NCBI GenBank assembly: GCA_016932035.1
Contig: JAFGDR010000039.1
Span: forward strand, 1 to 22,206
Direction: 5' to 3'
DNA: 22,206 nucleotides
DNA from: Candidatus Cloacimonadota bacterium
GTDB taxonomy: Bacteria > Cloacimonadota > Cloacimonadia > JGIOTU-2
Position 1 is the first letter of the stretch; every line of letters starts with the position of its first letter. Shown in pieces: positions 15,727 to 22,206 of this stretch. Both the position numbers and the translations under genes were made by a program. The notes under the pieces are model-generated. The model had not been told where the DNA came from, did not search any database, and saw only the letters and a program-made list of their open reading frames with translations.

Positions 15727-17092
15727 TCAACACGATCTGAACATCACATACATTTGTACCGGTATATCCCGTTTTGAACAAATAACCGCAGGAATCGAAA
15801 AATGTATAGGAATCGTTCCTGCTCAAATATTCACTGATTGAGATACCTTTTAATTTTACAGTCTGTGCGATTTCCGAGGATGCAAAAGCACCTGCTGCAT
15901 CGGTTGGTCCGTCATTGCCATCTGTACTCGCAGAAAGAAAATATATTCCTTGCGAATCTCCAGGATTTCTTTCCATTTCCTCAAGAAATGCCAATGCCAT
16001 TTCCTGGTTCCTTCCACCTTTTCCCCCACCTTGAACATTCACTGTTGTCTCACCACCACTTATAAGTATAACCGGTTTTTTTCGGATTTTGTCATATTTA
16101 ATCTTAAGTGCTTCTCCGTAAAGCTCTCTGCCTGCAGCACGGCTTTCTCCTTTAATCCATTTATCTATTACAATAGACGTGAAACCCAATTCCTTCGCTC
16201 TATTTTTAAGAGCATTCAATACTTTTGCATTGTTCCCTATGATCACATTCGTTGTTTTATCAAAAACAAGTTTTTCGGATTTTGGTGTTTCTAAAATTTT
16301 GTCATTAACACCCCACTCAAAGATCTTCATGACCTTTTCGGGCATTTTTTCTTTGATATCATACTTCTCAATGATCCAGAGTACATCCTCAAAAAAGGTT
16401 TCATCATAGGTGGTCAGTCCTGAGCCTATCACATCGATCCGGTCGAGTTCGTCATCCGAAAGAATGAGATTGAGTGCTGTGGCAGGATACATCCATGCAG
16501 AAAGATACCCACCCTTGATCATTGAAATATGCTTACGCACACAATTGATCTCTTCGATCGATGCACCGCAATGAAGAAGGAGCTTATTCACCTCGACAAT
16601 ATCCTCGAGAGAAAGTTTTACTTCCTCTCCATCTGCGAAATCAACTCTTGGTACTTCGACCAAAGCAGATGCTCCTCCAGAAATAAGAGAGATAAACAAT
16701 GTTTTCTCTTTTGCTCTATGAGCCATAACCTGCAATGTAGTCCCGCAATTGACACTCCTCTCATCCGGAAAAGGATGCCCTGCCTCCATAACATGGATCA
16801 TACCAATATTAAAATATTTTGCTTCTTTTGTTACGACCAAACCGCTTTTTATTGAATCACCAAGAATTTCATATATCCTTTCAGCCATGGATTCACTTGC
16901 TTTGCCTGCGCCAATAACGTAGATTTCATCGAATGTATCAAGATTGAACAATTTATAATCTTTCTCTGTTTTGAGAATAAGAGTATTTTTTTCTAAATTT
17001 AAATAATTATGTATTAAAGAGGTTGGCTCAACAGCTTCAATTCCTGCATAAAAAAGTTCTTTGAGTATATTCAGGTATTCCGAATGATTCAT
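15719..17092 (-). CDS. Glycerate 2-kinase (MOFRL/DUF4147 family)
   Basis: A 457-residue protein of the GckA/TtuD family, which phosphorylates D-glycerate to 2-phosphoglycerate with ATP. Motifs in order: VIGAGKASESMA (59-70), GHPFPDERS (105-113), SGGASAL (138-144), RKHISMIKGG (186-195), ISGGETTVNVQGGGKGGRNQ (344-363, with Arg361), STDGNDGPTDAAGA (389-402), and GTNVCDVQIVLI near the C-terminus. Length is normal for the family. Several invariant-looking places differ: SGGASAL for SGGGSAL, a longer less conserved LSDDELDRIDVIGSGL loop, and NVCD for NVND. The known catalytic lysine region (Lys64) and Arg361 are kept, so an active enzyme is probable, although the substrate might differ. It is coupled to the upstream HAD gene by an ATGA overlap. 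Confidence 0.88.
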   Translation of the reverse strand: MNHSEYLNILKELFYAGIEAVEPTSLIHNYLNLEKNTLILKTEKDYKLFNLDTFDEIYVIGAGKASESMAERIYEILGDSIKSGLVVTKEAKYFNIGMIHVMEAGHPFPDERSVNCGTTLQVMAHRAKEKTLFISLISGGASALVEVPRVDFADGEEVKLSLEDIVEVNKLLLHCGASIEEINCVRKHISMIKGGYLSAWMYPATALNLILSDDELDRIDVIGSGLTTYDETFFEDVLWIIEKYDIKEKMPEKVMKIFEWGVNDKILETPKSEKLVFDKTTNVIIGNNAKVLNALKNRAKELGFTSIVIDKWIKGESRAAGRELYGEALKIKYDKIRKKPVILISGGETTVNVQGGGKGGRNQEMALAFLEEMERNPGDSQGIYFLSASTDGNDGPTDAAGAFASSEIAQTVKLKGISISEYLSRNDSYTFFDSCGYLFKTGYTGTNVCDVQIVLIT

Positions 17093-17694
17093 GGATGAAT
17101 ACCCAATCGTGCCAGGTCAGATACCAGTTTTTCATGCCCCTGGAAAAGAATGCTATGGATACCGCATTTTTTTGCTGTGGATATGTTTGATTCTGAATCA
17201 TCAATAAAAATGCAGTTCTGTGCGTTGATATGCAAATCGTTCAGGATCTTTTGGAAATTGTGCTCCTCGTCTTTGATATGACCTGTCATAAACGAATAGA
17301 GTCGATACTTAAACATCTTGAGAAACTCATGATATTCTTCAATATATTCGATCCATTCCCTTGCATGATCGCTCAAGAGGATACAGGTATATTCCTCTGA
17401 TAGTTTTACGATCAAGTCATCCATACAATCAAAAATATGATGAAAATTATTTCTGATAATTGTTGCAAGCTGTTTCTTCGAACAAGACCAGTTTTCGCGT
17501 TTGATCAGCCTGTTTAGATACTCATTTTCTGTCATTTTATTTTTACAGAGTAGTATAAGATTGTTCCCACCAAATTTTCTGAGTATCTGATCTTGGGGAA
17601 CTCCTGTTAATGAACTTATCTCTTCCTCTATACCCACAAGTCCGGAAACGAGTACTTCGGACAGATCAAAGATAATATGAGTAATTTTTTTCAT
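17089..17694 (-). CDS. HAD-like hydrolase of unknown substrate
   Basis: A 201-residue HAD-superfamily protein. Motif I is IIFDLSEVLVSG (7-18), with the nucleophile Asp10 and Ser in place of the second Asp. Motif II is ILLSDHAREW. Motif III (GHIKDEEHNFQKIL) is less standard than the usual RKP. Motif IV is IFIDDSESNISTAKKCG. The cap is helical. The general layout resembles the YihX-type protein on the other strand, but the sequence is quite divergent. The ATG at 17694 has no Shine-Dalgarno site; it lies directly at the T-run of a hairpin (see terminator). The stop overlaps the glycerate kinase start by 4 bases, so the two are probably one transcription unit. Confidence 0.8.
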   Translation of the reverse strand: MKKITHIIFDLSEVLVSGLVGIEEEISSLTGVPQDQILRKFGGNNLILLCKNKMTENEYLNRLIKRENWSCSKKQLATIIRNNFHHIFDCMDDLIVKLSEEYTCILLSDHAREWIEYIEEYHEFLKMFKYRLYSFMTGHIKDEEHNFQKILNDLHINAQNCIFIDDSESNISTAKKCGIHSILFQGHEKLVSDLARLGIHP

Positions 17695-17728
17695 AAAAAT
17701 AAGAAGAGAGGAACTTTCATTCCTCTCT
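17695..17728 (-). terminator. Rho-independent terminator or attenuator hairpin
   Basis: A perfect 9-bp stem (arms 17705-17713 and 17720-17728) with a 6-base loop is followed on the minus strand by TCTTATTTTT. This reads as a terminator for the membrane-protein gene ending at 17752. The T-run touches the ATG of the HAD gene at 17694, so transcription reading into that gene has to pass the hairpin, or a promoter must lie within it. Confidence 0.7.
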
Positions 17729-17751
17729 AAAATTATTCGGTTGTTGGTCGT

Positions 17752-18375
17752 TTACGCAGTTTCAGTTTCCGGCGCAATGTCTTTTGAAAGAACGCTGTAG
17801 ATATATGCTTTCACACCCATACCGATTGCAATCATGCATACTATACCAATGAATGTGAAGAGACCGCCAAGAAATCCCCAAATCTTATAGAAGATCGATA
17901 CGAGAATAACAAAAATGATAATGACGATGACCATCAAAATGAATTCTCCGAGGAAGATATTCCACTTTTTGCCATAGGTGATCTCATTGCTTTTTCTCAG
18001 AGCTCCGAGAGGTTTGATACCTTTATCGAGGAAAAGATAGAATGCCTGTCCCCAGGCGACCTGCAATACGATACCGGGAATGATCATAAGCATAGAAGCA
18101 AAATAAATACCGATCATCAAGAAGCCGCCCAAAAGGAAGAATTCGCCGAAATTCTTTCGATATTTTGCATCAAAAATAACTGTTGGGGAGAAAGGTTCGC
18201 CCTTACTCATGTGTACAACCAGTCCGACAAGACCGATCGTTGTTCCAATATTAAGATAAGGAATCCAAATGGTGATTATCCAGAGAATGATTGCCCCCAA
18301 TAAGTTGAGGATATTCTTAAAACCGTAGGAGAAACCATTTGAAATGATGTTACCAATCGATAGTTGTTCGTCCAT
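17752..18375 (-). CDS. Small polytopic membrane protein, function unknown
   Basis: A 207-residue protein with about five hydrophobic helices (about 25-50, 75-95, 95-120, 142-170 and 170-195) and a soluble N-terminus with FSYGFKNIL. I cannot place it in a named family with confidence. The pattern of an N-terminal amphipathic segment, a Gly-Ala-rich membrane core and a basic loop between helices (GIKPLGALRKSNEITYGKKW) recalls DUF975-like and similar bacterial membrane proteins. No enzymatic motif is visible. The ATG has a good AAGGAG site 5-6 bases upstream. A hairpin terminator lies 24 bases after its stop, so it may be monocistronic. Confidence 0.75.
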   Translation of the reverse strand: MDEQLSIGNIISNGFSYGFKNILNLLGAIILWIITIWIPYLNIGTTIGLVGLVVHMSKGEPFSPTVIFDAKYRKNFGEFFLLGGFLMIGIYFASMLMIIPGIVLQVAWGQAFYLFLDKGIKPLGALRKSNEITYGKKWNIFLGEFILMVIVIIIFVILVSIFYKIWGFLGGLFTFIGIVCMIAIGMGVKAYIYSVLSKDIAPETETA

Positions 18376-18434
18376 CGTTACTCCTTCTTGTAGTATTTCA
18401 GCTAAATGCCGATGACGATTGCATGGATTGGTAA

Positions 18435-18477
18435 TAGGTTTAAAAATTATGTCAAGAATATGTGAAAATTAAACCTA
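18435..18477. repeat. 9-bp inverted repeat upstream of membrane protein
   Basis: TAGGTTTAA (18435-18443) and TTAAACCTA (18469-18477) are perfect inverted copies with 25 bases between them. They lie between the start of the 207-residue protein and the end of the sensor kinase. A TTGACA motif (minus strand, 18450-18455) falls between the arms. The pair could be an operator or a weak hairpin. Confidence 0.35.
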
Positions 18478-18500
18478 ATATTTTAATTCTTCTACGATAC

Positions 18501-21500
18501 TCAATGGTTATCATGGTTCAATTTGCGCTTTGGAATCAGTAATGTGAAATGAGTCCCGTTCTTGATATCTACTGAATAGGTTCCATTGAACTCTCCCATC
18601 AGCATATCGACAAGTGATAAACCGAGTGTCGTCGAATTTGGTATCTGTATCTCCTTCGGGATGCCGATTCCGTCATCTGAAATTATGATCTTTATATGGT
18701 CTATGAAATCTTCCAGGATGATATTTATCTTCCCGTTATCTCTTCCATCAAATGCATATTTTATCGCATTGGTCACTATCTCATTTACAATCAATCCAAG
18801 CTTACTCAATTTTTCCGTACTGAATGCAACCTCATCCAAAGAGTAAGATATCTTGACTTTGCCATTTGGATCATAATTACGCTTCAGCTGTTCTGTAATT
18901 AACCTAATATACTCACCGAGTTTTATGCCAGACATATACCTTGCCTGTAATAGAAGTTCATATGCTTCAGCCATCGTGCGTATTCTGTCCTGGCTTACTT
19001 CAAAACTTTTAATCGCATCGTCCTTTGTTGAAATGGTATCCTGCTGCAATTGTAATAAACTGGATATCATCTGTAGATTATTTTTGATCCTATGGTGAAT
19101 TTCATCAAGAAGTACTTTGTTCTCTTTTAATTCTTTTCGGATTTGTTCTTCTGCAAGTTTATGTTTGATTGCAAGCGCGATTTCTTCTGAGATAAAGGAG
19201 AGAATTTCAAGGTCCTTTTCTTTATAGAGCTTAGGATCATCATAGCTTTGAACAGCAATCACTCCGATCACTTTATTGTCTACTTGTAACGGTGCACCAA
19301 GCCAGATTTTTGAAGGTGTACCAAGAATTTCAATCAATCCTTTTTGTGTCAGTTCATTTTGCAATTTCTCAGATGCATACAGAGGTTCCCCGATCTGGAT
19401 AACATATTTTGTTAATGTCTTACCTGCGGGAAATGCCTTGAATACATCTTTTTCATCAATAACATAAGGAAGTGAAATTTCATTTGAACTTTCATCGTAT
19501 AGAGCAATATAAAAATTGGTCGTATCAATAACATTTCCAAGAAATTCCTTTATTTTACGATAAAGATCATACATTGTTTCTGTCGTATTTAAAGCATTTG
19601 AGATATTGAACATCGTTTCCTGGATTTTCTCTGCTCGTTTACGCTCTGTAATATCCTGATTTGCACCAAAAGTTTTAACAGTTCTTCCCTTATCATCTTT
19701 TATAACAAAGAAACGAGCAACAATATAACCAATTTCTCCATCTCCATACATGATACGGTGCTCGACCTGGCGGTTAAAATGAGGATCTTTTGTTTCAATT
19801 GCTTTTTTAACTTCATCACCTACCATTGACATGTCATCAGGATGCACAAACTGTTTGGCATACTGTTCTGAAGACATTGTATAACCACCAACTTTTTCAG
19901 CATTTGTTCTATAAATATTGTAAAATTGATCATTAAATGTGAACATATCATTGAGAACATCATATTCCCAATAACCAAGTTTGGCAATCTCTATAGCATT
20001 CGATAATTTATCTTCACTAGTACGAAGAGCCAACTCCGCTTCCATTCTCATCGTTATATCTTTCGAACTACCTTGAACACCAATAATTTCTTCTCCTTTT
20101 CGTAACAAACTTATGCTTATCTCAAAATATCTTTTTGAACCATCCTTTATAATAGCTTCAACTAAGAGATTGTGTATGGGTTCGCCTGTTTGATAAACAC
20201 CATGAAATGCACGAAAGAGTTTTCTCTGATCCTTTTTACTCGTATAGTCTCTAAAATTCATTTTGAGCAATTCTGACTTGGTATAACCAGTTAGTATTTC
20301 TGCTGCTTTATTCACATCAGTGAAATTACCTTTAATATCCAGGGTAAAGAGGAACTCGCTTGAGTTTTCAAATAATGTTCTATATCGCAACTCAGAATCT
20401 TTGAGTTCATTTTCTAATTTTTTATTTTGTGTTATATCTCTTACAACTGCTTGAATATAGTCTGTATCTTCGAGAGTCAGCTTATTTAAAGAAACTTCGG
20501 CATCAAAAGGAGTATCGTCCTTCTTAATGTGCTTCCAGTAAAAAAGTTGAGTTTCTCCCTCGAGTGCAGCATTGATATAACTTAAGGCTTTCTCCTTTGA
20601 ATCTTGTCCATCTGGTTGAAAAGGTGGAGAAAATTCCCATGGTGAATGTTCTAATATATCCTTTTTATCATCACATCCGAACATTTGAATTGTCGACTCA
20701 TTACAGGTAACAAACCGGTCTCTTTTCATCATAAAGATAGCATCACCAGCAGTGTCGAACAATGTGCGATATCTCATCTCACTCTCTTTGATCTTCTTTT
20801 CTGCCTGCTTTCTATCTGTAATATCTAAAGAAAAACCTGCTATATATGGTTCTTGATCTTCTCGATCAATTCGAAACGTATGGGTTTCCCATATTCGATT
20901 CCTATTCTTGCTGTCTGGTAAAACATGAACATCAATACTATAACCATTTTTTAGGGCTTTATTATCTGCATCAGCCAGTCTTTTCGCAACAACCTGAGGG
21001 AAAATGTCAAACAGAGATTTCTCAATCCAGTCATCCGCACCAAAACGTTTTTTCATTTCACTATTAACATATAACACTGTATGATCGGCAGTTTTTATAA
21101 ATGCTGTAATCGGTAGTGTTTCCATAAAAGCTGAAAACCGCATTTCGCTTTCATGTAGGGCTTTCTCAGCTCGTTTTCGCTCTGTAATATCTGTGATCGT
21201 ACCAATATAACCGATAATGTTGTTTTCTTTGTCTTTTTTCGGAACGGCCTGTCCCAATACCCAATGTATGGTGCCGTCTTTCAGGATAAATCGATATTCA
21301 GAAACAGAAATTTTATGATCTATTGTAGCCTGTTTCCAGGTAACGGATAATTTTTCTCTATCGTCCGGATGAACAGCAGCAAGCCAACCCTCTCCCATAG
21401 CTTCCTGAGCAGAGAGACCGGAAATTTCACTCCACCGTGGATTAACATAGGTAGTGAGACCTTCCGAATCCGTGCGGAAAATACCTACTGGAGAATTTTC

Positions 21501-22052
21501 TGTTAGGACCTTAAATCGCTGTTCGCTTCTTTGTAATTCGTTTTCAGTGCGAATACGATGTTCAACCTCTTTTTCCAATTGGTCGATCTTATCTTCGAGT
21601 TTCTTTATCAGTCTTTCGTTATAGAGTTTATATAGATCTTCTTCTCTTTTCAGGGTTATCTTCGATGGTGAAAATTTTCCCGTTTTAAGTTTTTCATGGA
21701 TCTTCTCGATCTCTTGCAGCAATAGAGTCGGTTCCATTGGCTTTTTCAGGAAAAGATCAGCTCCCAGATTCAGACCAAATTCTTCATCCTTTTTATCTAC
21801 ATAGGTAGCTGTATAGAAAATGAAAGGTATATTCTTCCGGACATCATCTTTCTTTAGAATTTGGCAAAATTGAAAACCATCCATTTCCGGCATAAGGATG
21901 TCACTGATGATTAAATCGAAATTGGTTTGTTCCAGTTTCTTTAAAGCATCGAGACCATTTACTGCTGAGACCACTTCGTGACCATTGCTTTTCATAAGTA
22001 ATTCCAGCATGTATCGGGCTTCCTGATTGTCATCAACAACAAGAATTTTCAT
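18501..22052 (-). CDS. Soluble REC-PAS5-GAF histidine kinase (HisKA_2)
   Basis: A 1183-residue signalling protein without membrane segments. Residues 1-120 are a receiver: acidic pair Asp7-Asp8, phosphoacceptor Asp51 (SDILMPEMDGF), Thr81 and Lys104 (LKKP). A charged helix (about 130-175) follows. Five PAS domains come next, most ending in a DIT-type motif (TDITERKRAEK, LDITDRKQAEK, RDITQNKK, KDITMRMEA, QDITERKRAEK). A GAF domain follows (about 820-965; FYIALYDESS, WLGAPLQVDNKVIGVIAVQS). The kinase core has LLDEIHHRIKNNLQMISSLL, the HisKA_2 type; the His before Arg, about 987, is the likely phosphosite. The ATPase has NEIVTNAIKYAF (N box), SDDGIGIP (G1) and TLGLSLVDML (G2). ATG at 22052 is chosen because AAGGAG lies 5 bases upstream; the TTG one codon earlier would be too close. 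No separate response regulator is seen. Confidence 0.93.
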   Translation of the reverse strand: MKILVVDDNQEARYMLELLMKSNGHEVVSAVNGLDALKKLEQTNFDLIISDILMPEMDGFQFCQILKKDDVRKNIPFIFYTATYVDKKDEEFGLNLGADLFLKKPMEPTLLLQEIEKIHEKLKTGKFSPSKITLKREEDLYKLYNERLIKKLEDKIDQLEKEVEHRIRTENELQRSEQRFKVLTENSPVGIFRTDSEGLTTYVNPRWSEISGLSAQEAMGEGWLAAVHPDDREKLSVTWKQATIDHKISVSEYRFILKDGTIHWVLGQAVPKKDKENNIIGYIGTITDITERKRAEKALHESEMRFSAFMETLPITAFIKTADHTVLYVNSEMKKRFGADDWIEKSLFDIFPQVVAKRLADADNKALKNGYSIDVHVLPDSKNRNRIWETHTFRIDREDQEPYIAGFSLDITDRKQAEKKIKESEMRYRTLFDTAGDAIFMMKRDRFVTCNESTIQMFGCDDKKDILEHSPWEFSPPFQPDGQDSKEKALSYINAALEGETQLFYWKHIKKDDTPFDAEVSLNKLTLEDTDYIQAVVRDITQNKKLENELKDSELRYRTLFENSSEFLFTLDIKGNFTDVNKAAEILTGYTKSELLKMNFRDYTSKKDQRKLFRAFHGVYQTGEPIHNLLVEAIIKDGSKRYFEISISLLRKGEEIIGVQGSSKDITMRMEAELALRTSEDKLSNAIEIAKLGYWEYDVLNDMFTFNDQFYNIYRTNAEKVGGYTMSSEQYAKQFVHPDDMSMVGDEVKKAIETKDPHFNRQVEHRIMYGDGEIGYIVARFFVIKDDKGRTVKTFGANQDITERKRAEKIQETMFNISNALNTTETMYDLYRKIKEFLGNVIDTTNFYIALYDESSNEISLPYVIDEKDVFKAFPAGKTLTKYVIQIGEPLYASEKLQNELTQKGLIEILGTPSKIWLGAPLQVDNKVIGVIAVQSYDDPKLYKEKDLEILSFISEEIALAIKHKLAEEQIRKELKENKVLLDEIHHRIKNNLQMISSLLQLQQDTISTKDDAIKSFEVSQDRIRTMAEAYELLLQARYMSGIKLGEYIRLITEQLKRNYDPNGKVKISYSLDEVAFSTEKLSKLGLIVNEIVTNAIKYAFDGRDNGKINIILEDFIDHIKIIISDDGIGIPKEIQIPNSTTLGLSLVDMLMGEFNGTYSVDIKNGTHFTLLIPKRKLNHDNH

Positions 22053-22172
22053 CAAGACTCCTTATTAAAAGTCAAAATGTTCATTTTATTTACCTTTGAC
22101 TATGTATCGACCTCTAATATCACACTCCAAACGCATAGCTACTAATTTAAGGATCTTCATTAACTGGTTTTC

Positions 22173-22201
22173 TTTATCATTTATAATATATTATATGTCA
22201 A
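22173..22201 (-). promoter_or_regulatory. Possible promoter of sensor kinase
   Basis: On the minus strand TTGACA (22196-22201) is followed after 17 bases by GATAAA (22173-22178), four of six matches to TATAAT. The leader would be about 115 bases. A TATAAT also occurs at 22190-22195, but its -35 site would lie at or beyond the window edge. The surrounding 22053-22206 is AT-rich and holds no gene that I can see. Confidence 0.35.
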
Positions 22202-22206
22202 GAATT

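Noticed and set aside
17691-17720. Nine-codon leader peptide inside the hairpin whose stop overlaps the HAD start
   Set aside because: The AGAGAGG sequence is only one base from its ATG, which is too close for initiation; the overlap is probably chance.
18467-18488. AT-only hairpin after the sensor kinase as a terminator
   Set aside because: Seven A-T pairs without GC and no T-run placed for the kinase transcript, so it is not convincing.
1-22206. CRISPR arrays, tRNA genes, insertion sequences, prophage genes
   Set aside because: No spaced direct repeats, cloverleaf-like sequences or transposase/integrase motifs were seen on reading both strands; small or degenerate ones could still be missed without software.

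Overview
The window carries about 22 kb of a compact bacterial chromosome, AT-leaning by eye. It has clear Shine-Dalgarno sites at most starts, long co-directional runs and many 1-11 nt gene overlaps. A lipoprotein-like protein with a Fibrobacter-major-paralogous (FISUMP) domain, an ion-pumping ferredoxin-type membrane complex and a large soluble multi-PAS histidine kinase suggest an uncultured-type anaerobe of the Fibrobacterota/Cloacimonadota/Marinimicrobia neighbourhood. That placement is an inference from gene content and is weak. No tRNA, rRNA, CRISPR array, transposase or prophage gene was seen.

Layout. Positions 1-1359 (minus) hold the N-terminal 453 codons of a secreted FISUMP protein that runs off the left edge. 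After a 394-base AT-rich gap come an ABC-F ATPase (1754-3673) and a 59-residue tautomerase (3683-3862). Positions 3927-14504 (plus) hold one twelve-gene operon for a membrane-bound respiratory complex of the Mbh/Mbx(Mbs) class: six Mrp-type small membrane subunits, one 1046-residue protein joining two antiporter modules, a NuoH-type subunit, NuoB/NuoC/NuoD-type subunits, and a 592-residue NuoI-GltD/NfnB fusion. A UPF0316 membrane protein and a YihX-like HAD phosphatase follow in the same direction, to 15726. The minus strand then carries a glycerate 2-kinase, a second HAD-like protein, a hairpin terminator, a small membrane protein, and a REC-PAS(x5)-GAF-HisKA_2-HATPase kinase that fills 18501-22052.

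How the main operon works. The order A-B-C-D-(EF)-G-(HH')-M-J-K-L-N, with the NuoH-type subunit before the NuoB-type one and an E-F fusion, follows the archaeal Mbx/Mbs arrangement as I remember it, not that of Mbh hydrogenase. The large subunit keeps the N-terminal CxxC (C84, C87), but its C-terminal pair reads C383-P-P-E386, so the four-cysteine NiFe site is incomplete and hydrogenase activity is unlikely. The last subunit fuses the two-cluster NuoI ferredoxin to a whole FAD/NAD(P)-binding GltD/NfnB-type flavoprotein. The complex may therefore pass electrons between ferredoxin and NAD(P)(H), or take NAD(P)H electrons to a sulfur compound, while moving Na+ or H+ through two antiporter modules. 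This fusion is the most interesting thing in the window.

The glycerate 2-kinase lies between two unrelated-strand HAD proteins, which hints at a small phospho-sugar-acid or repair module. The kinase at the right end is an orphan: no separate response regulator is visible.
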